Positions 48,591 to 56,306 of a DNA stretch of 64,000 nt are shown piece after piece. How positions within the stretch are numbered: the first letter of the stretch is position 1; every line of letters begins with the position of its first letter. The notes under the pieces were generated by a model. The model did not search any database, was not told where the DNA came from, and worked only from the letters and a program-made list of their open reading frames with translations. The translations under genes and the position numbers were made by a program. The DNA is taken from NCBI RefSeq assembly GCF_916618955.1, contig NZ_OU745390.1:5076001-5140000 (forward strand). Direction: 5' to 3'. Source of the stretch: Pseudomonas sp. Marseille-Q3773 (GTDB taxonomy: Bacteria; Pseudomonadota; Gammaproteobacteria; Pseudomonadales; Pseudomonadaceae).

Positions 48591-49193
48591 CTAGCGCAAC
48601 GTCGAATACAACAGGTAAGTGGCAAAAGCGCCCAGCGTCAGGGAAAACAGCTTGGGCATCAGCATGTTCAGGCGGCGGGAGTTCACCGTGGTGACCATGC
48701 TGCCGAACATCGCCCAGCCGAAGCCGATTGGCGCCAGTATCAGCAGGAAGGCGCACAGCGCATAGGTATAGAGGTGGGCGGTCAGGAACACTTCCCTGGG
48801 AAATATGGCGGATGCAAACAGCAGCGCTTTCGGGTTCAGGAGCGTTGCCAGAAACAGCGCGCCAACACCTATTGGCCGGCGTGTCTGCGGCGCAGACACC
48901 ACTGGGGTAGACCACAATTTCAAGGCAAGACACACCAGGTAGACGGTACACAACAATTTGACCGCAATCAGCACGCCCGGCAGTCGCTGTGCAACCGACA
49001 GCAGCACGAACCCCCAAGCCGTGATGGCTACGCTGTAACCGGCTGCTTCCGCCAATAGCAGAGGAGCGGTGCGCATTGCCCCCACCAAATAGCCGGAAGA
49101 CATCAGCAGCGTATTTGTGGGCCCCGGCACGAGCAGCACGAGGGACGTGGCCGCAAAAATGGTGGAAAAAATAACGTAGAAATCCATTTCCAT
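48591..49193 (-). CDS. LysE/RhtB-family amino acid exporter (first)
   Basis: The 200-residue, six-helix LysE-type protein has the LVPGPTNTLLMSSGYLVGAM motif near the N-terminus and FLATLLNPKALLFASAIFP in the middle. It exports amino acids or their derivatives. Its presence in the operon is good evidence that the product is a free amino acid-like molecule. The CDS lies 8 bp after the thioesterase stop. Confidence 0.88.
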   Translation of the reverse strand: MEMDFYVIFSTIFAATSLVLLVPGPTNTLLMSSGYLVGAMRTAPLLLAEAAGYSVAITAWGFVLLSVAQRLPGVLIAVKLLCTVYLVCLALKLWSTPVVSAPQTRRPIGVGALFLATLLNPKALLFASAIFPREVFLTAHLYTYALCAFLLILAPIGFGWAMFGSMVTTVNSRRLNMLMPKLFSLTLGAFATYLLYSTLR

Positions 49194-49201
49194 GCTTTTC
49201 C

Positions 49202-49957
49202 CTAGTTACCGGCGCGCAATATATGGTCTCTGAGTTCTTTCAGTACCGACGGCGCATGCTGATTGAAGAAGAAATGGTCCCCGGAATAGAGTTTTCCTTC
49301 GAAAGACGCGGTCGTCTTGTGGCGCCATGCCTCCAGGCCAAGGGCTGAAACCGAAGGATCGCAGTCACCGCCCAGGGCAATTATCGGAATCGAGACCGGT
49401 GCCGCATCTGCCAGGTTGATACTTTCTGCCAGGGTGAAGTCGTCGCGCAGGATACCTAGCGCGATCGTGCGTAAACCCGGGTTGGCCATCACCGTGGCAG
49501 GCAAGCCGCCCAGGCTGTCGATAAATGCCAGGAAGGCTTCATCGGTATAGGTTCCGGTGCTACGGCGGTCTTGTGCGGCAGCCGAACAGGCACAGGCGGT
49601 CAGACTGTGGATATTGGCCCGGGTATCTTCCCGCAGACACTGCGCGGCGAAAGCATGGGCCAGCCCTGCCCCCAGGCTGTAACCGAAGAGATGAACCGGA
49701 GGCCCTTGCAACAAGGGCGCCAGTACATCGCGCAACACGGCCAGCATGGGCTCGATGCGCCGTATCCGAGGTTCCGAATATCGTCCTTCCCGGCCGGGCA
49801 GCTGAATGGCACACACTTCGATTTCCTCGCCCAGCAGTGTTTGCCAAGGCCTGAAGAAGGACGCCCCGCCGCCCCCGTACGGGAAGCACAGCAAGCGGGC
49901 ACGCGGTGCGGGCTGGGGGCTGCGTTGGACCCATGGGGTGATGCTCGGGGCAGTCAT
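49202..49957 (-). CDS. Type II thioesterase (GrsT/TycF type)
   Basis: The 251-residue alpha/beta hydrolase starts RLLCFPYGGGGASFFRPW, has VCAIQLPGREGRYSEPRI and the nucleophile elbow FGYSLGAGLAHAFA. The catalytic Asp (GGDCDPSV) and His (YSGDHFFFNQ) complete the triad. Type II thioesterases free carrier proteins of wrong loads, but in pathways without a type I thioesterase they can release the product. With a stand-alone carrier here, it is the best candidate for product release. Confidence 0.92.
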   Translation of the reverse strand: MTAPSITPWVQRSPQPAPRARLLCFPYGGGGASFFRPWQTLLGEEIEVCAIQLPGREGRYSEPRIRRIEPMLAVLRDVLAPLLQGPPVHLFGYSLGAGLAHAFAAQCLREDTRANIHSLTACACSAAAQDRRSTGTYTDEAFLAFIDSLGGLPATVMANPGLRTIALGILRDDFTLAESINLADAAPVSIPIIALGGDCDPSVSALGLEAWRHKTTASFEGKLYSGDHFFFNQHAPSVLKELRDHILRAGN

Positions 49958-50364
49958 GTCAATGCCTCGGCGCCTGGCTGCATCAGTGGTGCGGAAAAAT
50001 AGTCATTGCCCCCCGCCTCCAGCCAGTCCCGTCGTGGCGGGCTGAAGATGTCAAGGTCAATAGTTTCCTCCAGGCACACGGCTGTGTGAGGTACGTTCGC
50101 GGGCAAGTGCAGGATATCGCCCGCCGACAGCACCACTGTGTTTTCCATCTGGTGGCCATAGGTGAACGAGATCCTGCCTTTGAGTATGTAGGTCATCTGT
50201 TCGTTGGGGTGGGCGTGCACCTGGACGCTTGCACCCTTGGCCATTGTCAGGCGGACCAGCATGACGTTGTCGCCCCAGACTATTTGCCTGTCGATGCCTG
50301 CGGTGACGCGCTGGGTCGGCACTTCATCCCAGTTGATTGCGCCGACTGGTGGTTTACCCGGCAT
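49954..50364 (-). CDS. Cupin protein
   Basis: This 136-residue cupin has the metal motif VQVHAHPNEQMTYILKGRIS and the second motif LHLPANVPHTAVCLEE. Its residue pattern (HxH...E...H) would bind iron or another metal. It overlaps the thioesterase gene by 4 nt and the LysE gene behind it by 11 nt. It may be an isomerase, lyase or dioxygenase of the pathway. Substrate is unknown. It is unrelated in detail to the cupin of the mgo-like operon. Confidence 0.8.
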   Translation of the reverse strand: MPGKPPVGAINWDEVPTQRVTAGIDRQIVWGDNVMLVRLTMAKGASVQVHAHPNEQMTYILKGRISFTYGHQMENTVVLSAGDILHLPANVPHTAVCLEETIDLDIFSPPRRDWLEAGGNDYFSAPLMQPGAEALT

Positions 50365-50986
50365 ATACGTTCCCTGTCTGCATGTGTACGTAGAAGTCGT
50401 AGAACATGAAGATCGCGCAAACGGCCAGCGCGATGCCCATCAGGCGGTTGAACAGATCAAAGTACGAATCCTTGGTGATTCGCTTGCCGAGCACGGCGCC
50501 GAGGAACGAGTACACGCTCGGCGCGCCAGCGCCGCCCAGGGCGATCAATGCCGATACGGCTGCGATGCTGGCCCCGGTGATATGCGCTGCGGGGAACATG
50601 ACCGTGGTGATGGGCAAAACCACCATCATCCCCTTGGGGTTGAGAGCCTGGATCAGGAAACCGTTCCAGAACGACAGCGGTTTGGCTTGCGCATCTGCAG
50701 GTTCGGTGGTGGCGTCGGACAGTTTTACCTTGGAGGTGTAGACCTTGTAGGCCAGGTAGGCGGTGTACAGGCCGCCGATCACTGCGACATAGGGCAGAAC
50801 TTCCTTGGAGATGATGGCTTCGCCGGTATAGCCGAACAGAATGAACAGCACGAACATGGCGCAGCCCACACCGATGAAGAAACTCACGGTCTTGCGAAAC
50901 TGACCGGTCAGGCCGGCATTCAGCCCCATGACGTTCACCGGCCCTGGGCTATACATGACACTGAATGCGTAGAGGAAGATTTCCAT
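50354..50986 (-). CDS. LysE/RhtB-family amino acid exporter (second)
   Basis: The 210-residue membrane protein has the LysE head FSVMYSPGPVNVMGLNAG and the central FWNGFLIQALNPKGMMVVLP. It is clearly different in sequence from the other LysE gene of the operon. Two exporters of one family in one operon suggest two exported species (for example precursor and product) or a demand for high export capacity. It lies 12 bp after the LeuRS-like gene. Confidence 0.88.
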   Translation of the reverse strand: MEIFLYAFSVMYSPGPVNVMGLNAGLTGQFRKTVSFFIGVGCAMFVLFILFGYTGEAIISKEVLPYVAVIGGLYTAYLAYKVYTSKVKLSDATTEPADAQAKPLSFWNGFLIQALNPKGMMVVLPITTVMFPAAHITGASIAAVSALIALGGAGAPSVYSFLGAVLGKRITKDSYFDLFNRLMGIALAVCAIFMFYDFYVHMQTGNVYAG

Positions 50987-50998
50987 GATCCTTACCTT

Positions 50999-52438
50999 TT
51001 ATTGGTGGGCAACGCCGAGCATTGCCAGGAGTTTCGGATAGTCGTTGGCACAGATGGATTCATCGTTTGACGCCACTGCTTTCTGCCACTGGTGCAACCC
51101 TTTGAATGCGCTGACCGGATCACCGCGGTGCAGAAAATCGAGGATCACTGACGGCGGTGCTGCGCCGCCCTGGTCAAGGCGCGTGCATAGCTGGCGAGTC
51201 GATCGCAGGAAGCTCTCGACCTGGTCGATGAGCGCTTTTCGGATGACCAGCACTTTTTCAGGCGCCTCACCCACCAGCAGAGCCAGTTCGAGAATCGTGT
51301 CATCCTGCTGTGCGCCGGAGTACTCGACCGATTCGAGCAAGGTCAGTGGCGTGAACGCCTCTCTGCCGCCCAGGTCATAGATCAGGGCACCCAGTACGCC
51401 GATGCGCTTCTTGTATTCCGCTGCATTGACTTGCAGGTGGCGTGGCTTCTTTTGCACGGTGGTTACCGCAGCAGCGAAGCAAGGCAGGAACTCGACCCCT
51501 ACCGCAACGCCATGTTCGGTGTCCGCCGACAGCGTGCCTTGTTGCTTGTTCCAGTACAGGCGCGGTTCACCGGTGCCTTGGGCTTCGCCGATGGTGATAC
51601 GGGCGATGACTTCACCAGGGATACGTTTGTCTTCGTGAAGACGAGCTACGCCTTTGCGCAGTAGAACGTTGACCGTTTCGTTGTGTACCACCTGCGCTTG
51701 CTTACCATCGAGGAAACCTGCGCGCACGGCATAGCCTGTCTTGAGCAGAGGCGGCTGAGGCAATGCATGTTCATCGGCAGCAGGGTCCAGCGAAAGGGCG
51801 AAGCGGATCGGCAACCCTACCCGGCGAGCGAACTCCAGGTCGGTCAGGTTATGCGCCGGATTGACCAGGACGGCACCGGTACCGAAGTCCGGCTTGACCC
51901 AGTCTGCTACCCAGACGGACATGAGGTCGCCAGTCAGTGGATGCCGGACATAGTAGCCACTGAAGTAGTTCTCTGTGCTTCCCGCTTGCTCGAGCTTACG
52001 TGCAAACGGGTGGTACTTGTGGATGGCCACGGCACAGGCAGCTGTGCACGAAGACCAGTCGGTGACGAAAACTTCAAGTGTGTCGCTGTGATTCTCGATC
52101 TGCAGGGTGCAAAGGGCACCACTGGATTGGCGCACGGTTTTCCTGATCTTTGAGGTAAGGCTATCGGGCCAGTAGGGGATGGCATTCGAAACAAACGCGC
52201 TTGCCTCGCACGAAGGGCCATAGAATGCCTCGAACACGCGATCATTGACCTGCGTGAAATACACGTGGCCGTTTTCCACCAAGTGGTTGAGCTGCTGCGA
52301 AAGCGTAGCCAGTTCGGCAACGATGATCTGCGATTGGGTTGCGCGGCTGACGAACTCGGCATATAGCCGGTTACGCTTTTGGCTCAGGTTCTCAGGTGCC
52401 TGAGTGTCCTCGTTGCCCAGAACTGCAAAAGTGACCAT
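50999..52438 (-). CDS. Stand-alone protein with leucyl-tRNA synthetase CP1 editing domain
   Basis: The 479-residue protein matches the central part of LeuRS from about residue 88 to 245. AIPYWPDSLTSKIRKTVRQS aligns with the WPExVxxMQxNWIGRSxG entry. GYYVRHPLTGDLMSVWVADW and PDFGTGAVLVNPAHNLTDLE, then FARRVGLPIRF, align with the CP1 editing core. AVRAGFLDGKQAQ fits the following SGxFDGL block. The Asp aligned with E. coli D345 (substrate amino group) is kept (D200); the aligned D342 is Asn197. The Thr-rich loop is altered (VFVTDWSSCTAA). No HIGH or KMSKS motif exists, so aminoacylation is excluded. I infer a trans-editing or decoy factor for self-resistance. The C-terminal 150 residues are unassigned. 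Confidence 0.8.
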   Translation of the reverse strand: MVTFAVLGNEDTQAPENLSQKRNRLYAEFVSRATQSQIIVAELATLSQQLNHLVENGHVYFTQVNDRVFEAFYGPSCEASAFVSNAIPYWPDSLTSKIRKTVRQSSGALCTLQIENHSDTLEVFVTDWSSCTAACAVAIHKYHPFARKLEQAGSTENYFSGYYVRHPLTGDLMSVWVADWVKPDFGTGAVLVNPAHNLTDLEFARRVGLPIRFALSLDPAADEHALPQPPLLKTGYAVRAGFLDGKQAQVVHNETVNVLLRKGVARLHEDKRIPGEVIARITIGEAQGTGEPRLYWNKQQGTLSADTEHGVAVGVEFLPCFAAAVTTVQKKPRHLQVNAAEYKKRIGVLGALIYDLGGREAFTPLTLLESVEYSGAQQDDTILELALLVGEAPEKVLVIRKALIDQVESFLRSTRQLCTRLDQGGAAPPSVILDFLHRGDPVSAFKGLHQWQKAVASNDESICANDYPKLLAMLGVAHQ

Positions 52439-52461
52439 TTTTGAATTCTCCCGGTACCGTA

Positions 52462-52486
52462 AAACGGCCGGCGGCGCCGGCCGTTT
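52462..52486 (-). promoter_or_regulatory. Intra-operon hairpin with U-run (attenuator or partial terminator)
   Basis: Read leftward: AAACGGCCGGC-gcc-GCCGGCCGTTT followed by T, a perfect 11-bp stem. It sits in the 52-bp gap between the carrier protein gene and the LeuRS-like gene. It could set different levels for the biosynthetic half and the resistance/export half of the operon, or shield the 3' end of the upstream message. Confidence 0.7.
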
Positions 52487-52490
52487 GTCT

Positions 52491-52718
52491 TCAACTTACA
52501 CTTTCGCCTTGCGCGGCATGTGCCATGGCATTTAATGCAGCGACATTCGAATTTCTGAACAAGGTCTCCATGCTGATATTCAGGTTATGCTCCCGGTGCA
52601 GGCGCTCTTGAATCTCGGCCATCATCATGGAATGGCCACCCACATCGAAGAAGTCCTGGTCAGCCGAGAGTTCCGGGTAGTTCAGAACTTCGGCGCAAAG
52701 GCGATGGATGGCGTTCAT
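52491..52718 (-). CDS. Stand-alone acyl/peptidyl carrier protein
   Basis: The 75-residue carrier has the phosphopantetheine site DFFDVGGHSMMMAEIQERL with the modified serine in GGHS, the NRPS-type (PCP) form. It would carry the amino acid as a thioester. The start codon overlaps the halogenase stop (TAATG), so the two are co-translated. SyrB2-type halogenases act only on carrier-bound substrates, which fits. Confidence 0.93.
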   Translation of the reverse strand: MNAIHRLCAEVLNYPELSADQDFFDVGGHSMMMAEIQERLHREHNLNISMETLFRNSNVAALNAMAHAAQGESVS

Positions 52719-53686
52719 TATGCAGGCTCCTGGATGGACGGTTTGAAGCAGAAGGGTTGTTCGTAGTTGTTCTTGTCGCGCAGCTTGTTATGGCCGAAGG
52801 TGTCTTCCCCTGAAACAAGCACGGCGGCATAGTTTTTCAGGTCGAACGTTTCACCGTGGGCGTTGTATGAATTCAGGTTTGGGTAGACCCGGACATGAGT
52901 GGGTACATACCGGCTGGTAATGGCCAGGCGGGTTTCCCGCTCAGTGGTATTGGGATGTGAAGCATGTGCGCAGGAGGCGGTGAAGATCACGCACTCGCCT
53001 GGTTTGAGCTCCATTTCGACCGGGTTTGCGCTTTCCGGGTCCCAGTTCGGGTCGACCTTGAACTCGGAGAAGTCATAACCAAAGAAGCCAGTATTGGTGG
53101 CGTCATGCTTGTATTCGCTGTGGCGACCGGTCGCGACGCTTTTCTTCTCATCGTAATAGAACTTCTTGTGCGATCCGGGAAGGAAGCGCATGCAGGCAGT
53201 CTTGATCGTGGCCGGGGTGAAGGCGGTCCATACGGTCAGGTCGATGTAGGCGTTCCAGTCGCTCTGGCTTGGTACGATCAACGGGTTGCCATCGGTGTAG
53301 CTGTAGTCGCGAACCTGGTGCCACTCGGTCGCGCGGGCACCGGGGAATTTGGAAAACCACTCCGAACGCCAGCACAGGAGGTCTGGCCCGAGAATGCCTT
53401 GCAGATACTTGATGATGGTCGGGTGCATGATATGACTGCTCAGCTCGGGAATATCGAAGTGGCGGTCATAGTTCATGTTGTTGTCATACAGAATGCGCGA
53501 GCGATTCTGATTGTTGGCACGAAGTGCTCGCAGAATCTCTGCAGCTTCTTCCGGTTCGTATAACTTGATCGGACCGATGAAACCGTCGCGCTCGAATTTT
53601 TCGATATCCGACCTGATGTCGTCTGTAATTACAGCGTTGGCGGGCAGGCCAGTGGTTGCCTCAATGGCACTTTTTGCTGAGCTCAT
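52718..53686 (-). CDS. SyrB2-type non-haem iron halogenase homologue (PhyH superfamily)
   Basis: The 322-residue protein aligns along its length with SyrB2. Matches include FERDGFIGPI, LGPDLLCWRSEWFSKFPG, TVWTAFTPATIKTACMRFLP, GFFGYDFSEFKVDPNW and TRLAITSRYVPTHVRVYP. The iron ligands are His123 and His241; Arg253 and Arg259 take the places of SyrB2 R248 and R254. The position that holds Asp/Glu in hydroxylases and Ala118 in SyrB2 is Val125 (EWHQVRDY). The missing carboxylate leaves room for chloride, as in halogenases, but Val is bulkier than Ala or Gly. I chose the ATG with AAGGAG 7 nt upstream. Confidence 0.87.
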   Translation of the reverse strand: MSSAKSAIEATTGLPANAVITDDIRSDIEKFERDGFIGPIKLYEPEEAAEILRALRANNQNRSRILYDNNMNYDRHFDIPELSSHIMHPTIIKYLQGILGPDLLCWRSEWFSKFPGARATEWHQVRDYSYTDGNPLIVPSQSDWNAYIDLTVWTAFTPATIKTACMRFLPGSHKKFYYDEKKSVATGRHSEYKHDATNTGFFGYDFSEFKVDPNWDPESANPVEMELKPGECVIFTASCAHASHPNTTERETRLAITSRYVPTHVRVYPNLNSYNAHGETFDLKNYAAVLVSGEDTFGHNKLRDKNNYEQPFCFKPSIQEPA

Positions 53687-53721
53687 TATGCTCTCCTTGC
53701 TAATCAAGCGGTGATGGTTAA

Positions 53722-55281
53722 TCAGGCGTGCTGTCCGATCGACGCCAATAAAGCGTTGCGGTCCACTTTTCCGTTCTGTGTGAGTGGGAATTCCCGGACC
53801 TGCACATATTTTTGCGGGTGCATATAACGAGGCAGCACCTGGTTCAGGGCCAGCCCCATTTCCCGGGCGTTGCGCTGTAGATTCTCGGTCGCTACAAATG
53901 CGGTCAGCATCGCGTCATTGGCGGCTTGGTCTGTCACCGCCAGGACAATGACTTCTTCGGATGGCGCCAGTACCGAGCGCAAGCCGTTCTCGACATCCGC
54001 CAGATTGACCAGCATGCCGCGGACTTTCACCTGGCTGTCCTTCCTGCCGATGCAGATCACCCGCCCGTCTTCCAGGCGACGGGCGTAATCGCCGGTGAAA
54101 TACGCCGGCCGGTGTTGGCCATCGATGAGCGCTGGCTTGAACCGCTCGGCCTGCAAAGCCGGGTTGTTCAGGTACCCTGGACCAACGCCACGGCCACTGA
54201 TGACGATCTGGCCGGTTTCGCCCGGAGCAACGGCTTGCCCATGATCGTCGAGGATCTCGATGCGGCAGTTGCCCACCGGTTCGCCCATGGGAATGCCGTG
54301 TTCCAGGTAACTGGCGAAATCGCTCATCCGGTAGGACGTGGCCACATCGGTGCACTCTGCCACGCCATACTGGTGGATGAAGTTGCAGCTGCTGCCTTCG
54401 TTCTGCGCCCAGGCCATGATCCGTCGCGTCGACAAGGCCTCTCCGCCGATGAACAGGTAGCGGAGGCTGTCGAGCTGCTTGCTGGTGCCCCCTGCGGCGA
54501 GGATCAGGTAGAGCGAGCTGGGCGCCAGATGCAGGGTCTGGATCTTGTGTGCGGCAATGGTGCTGGCCGCTTCGTAAGGATCGAAGATGGAACCTGGAAG
54601 TATCGACAAGGTGGCGCCGCAATAAAGCGGGGTAACCAGGCTGCGCTGGGAAATATCGAAACCGAACGCCGATACCAGCAGGTTGTTGGCATCCGGGTCG
54701 AGACCATATTCACTCACCAGCCAATGCACCAGATTGGCCCAGCTGCCGTGAGTAATGGCCACGGCCTTGGGCGTGCCGGTTGTGCCCGAAGTGAAGACGG
54801 TATAACACAGGTCGTCTGCGTTGGCCTCGTTCCTGAAAGGTAACAGGACGATATTGTCCAGGCGTTTGCGCAGGCCGTCGATTTCCATGACATTGACGTC
54901 GGTTCCCTGCAGCTGTGCCTCAGTTTCGGTCGAGGCGAAGACCATCTTGAGATTCACCAGTTGACGCAGCATCAGCGCCAGTCGTGCTGGCGGATTCGCC
55001 TTGTCCAACGGAACGTATGCGGCACCCGACTTGAGGATGGCCAGCAGGCAGATAACCGTGTTGATCGAGGGTTGGAAACAGATACCCACAAGGTCGCCGC
55101 GACCAATCCCATTGGCATTGAGGTAAGAAGCCAGCCTGGCGGCTTCCTCGTTGAGTTGGGCGTAGCTGAGGGTCTGGTCGGCGCAGCGAACAGCGACAGC
55201 AAACGGTGATTGAATGGCCCATTGTTCGACCATTTCATGAATCAGGGGCGTGCGTGGGCCCTGCGGCGATAATGCAGTCAT
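53722..55281 (-). CDS. Stand-alone amino acid adenylation enzyme
   Basis: The 519-residue adenylation domain has A3 CYTVFTSGTTGTPKAVAITH, the A4 Asp in SAFGFDISQRSLVTPLYC (amino group anchor), A5 HQYGVAECTDVAT, A7 FTGDYARRLEDGRV, A8 GRKDSQVKVRGMLV and the A10 lysine in LTQNGKVDRNALL. It activates an alpha-amino acid and loads the separate carrier protein, as SyrB1 or CmaA do in fused form. The specificity pocket is not one I can read reliably. The A5 motif has GVAE where GPTE is usual. Confidence 0.92.
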   Translation of the reverse strand: MTALSPQGPRTPLIHEMVEQWAIQSPFAVAVRCADQTLSYAQLNEEAARLASYLNANGIGRGDLVGICFQPSINTVICLLAILKSGAAYVPLDKANPPARLALMLRQLVNLKMVFASTETEAQLQGTDVNVMEIDGLRKRLDNIVLLPFRNEANADDLCYTVFTSGTTGTPKAVAITHGSWANLVHWLVSEYGLDPDANNLLVSAFGFDISQRSLVTPLYCGATLSILPGSIFDPYEAASTIAAHKIQTLHLAPSSLYLILAAGGTSKQLDSLRYLFIGGEALSTRRIMAWAQNEGSSCNFIHQYGVAECTDVATSYRMSDFASYLEHGIPMGEPVGNCRIEILDDHGQAVAPGETGQIVISGRGVGPGYLNNPALQAERFKPALIDGQHRPAYFTGDYARRLEDGRVICIGRKDSQVKVRGMLVNLADVENGLRSVLAPSEEVIVLAVTDQAANDAMLTAFVATENLQRNAREMGLALNQVLPRYMHPQKYVQVREFPLTQNGKVDRNALLASIGQHA

Positions 55282-55304
55282 ATAGCCAATATCCGTATTT
55301 GTAA

Positions 55305-56306
55305 TTAAGCGTTAGCGGCTTTTGCCATACTGGCGGCAACTTCGATAATGATGTCTTCCTGGCCGGCTACCAGTTCTCTCAGGCTTAATTGTTGGTAAAG
55401 GCTGAACTCATCAACTTCAAATTGTGCTGCGGCGCGTCGTACATGCGGTACGAAACCCGAGAACAATCCGTGCAAGCCACTGGCAATATTGGCGCTGGCG
55501 ATATGGGGCGTGGTGCAGTCGAGATAAGCATCGGCCAGTGCAGACAAACGCGCGGCACTCTCGAAAGTGCAACGGGTTTGCATGCCATATCGCGCCAGTA
55601 CCGCAATCAGTGGTTCAAGCTGTGTGTTGCCAGCGCCGGCGCCAAAGCCCTTGATACAGGCGTCGATGATCGATGCGCCTTCCTCTACGGCTGCCAGTGA
55701 GTTCGCTACCGCCATGCTGAGGTTGTTATGCGCATGAAAGCCCAGCGGCAGCGATGTGGCCTGGAGCATCGCATCGATCTTCCGTCGCACTTCGTCAGGG
55801 GTCATGTAGCCGGCGCTGTCCATCAGGATGATGGCGTCGGCCCCATAGCTGTCCAGCATCCGGACCTGGGTGGTCAGCTCCTGATAACTGGCCATGTGGG
55901 ACATCATCAGAACGCCGTAGGCGACCCGGTCGTGGTTCTTCACCATCTCGATGTAAGGAGCGGTAATGTTCGCCTCGGTACAATGGCAGGCGATGCGGAA
56001 TACATCCACACCTTGGCTGATCGCCTGACGCAGGTCGGTTGCCTTGCCAAAACCGGGGATGAAGTGCACACCGAGTTTGGCCTGCTTCACCGAGGCTCGG
56101 GCGATTTCCAGCATTCGCGCATCGCTGACCTTGCTTTGCCCGAGCAGCGCAGAAGAGCCGCCCAGGCCGTTGCCATGCCCAACCTCGATGATGTCGATGC
56201 CGGCAGCATCGGCGTCAGCGGCATAACGGGCAATCTGTTCTTCGCCAAGCTGATGGCGAACGCTATGGTTACCGTCGCGAAGGGTCGCGTCACTGATGAC
56301 GATCAT
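55305..56306 (-). CDS. 4-hydroxy-2-oxovalerate aldolase (HOA, DRE-TIM family)
   Basis: The 333-residue aldolase has the family start VISDATLRDGNHSVRHQ, EVGHGNGLGGSS, the metal histidines LGFHAHNNLSMAVANS and GFGAGAGNTQLEPL. In catabolism it splits 4-hydroxy-2-oxovalerate to pyruvate and acetaldehyde, channelled to the dehydrogenase whose gene overlaps by 4 nt. No meta-cleavage genes are nearby. In a biosynthetic operon the pair may run in reverse, making 4-hydroxy-2-oxo acids from acetyl-CoA and pyruvate. Confidence 0.9.
   Translation of the reverse strand: MIVISDATLRDGNHSVRHQLGEEQIARYAADADAAGIDIIEVGHGNGLGGSSALLGQSKVSDARMLEIARASVKQAKLGVHFIPGFGKATDLRQAISQGVDVFRIACHCTEANITAPYIEMVKNHDRVAYGVLMMSHMASYQELTTQVRMLDSYGADAIILMDSAGYMTPDEVRRKIDAMLQATSLPLGFHAHNNLSMAVANSLAAVEEGASIIDACIKGFGAGAGNTQLEPLIAVLARYGMQTRCTFESAARLSALADAYLDCTTPHIASANIASGLHGLFSGFVPHVRRAAAQFEVDEFSLYQQLSLRELVAGQEDIIIEVAASMAKAANA

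Noticed and set aside
50999..52438. Reading the LeuRS-like gene as a complete second leucyl-tRNA synthetase or a decayed one
   Set aside because: It lacks both catalytic signature motifs and is about half the length of LeuRS, but the frame is intact, starts with a good ribosome site and is embedded in an operon, so it is neither a full synthetase nor an obvious pseudogene.
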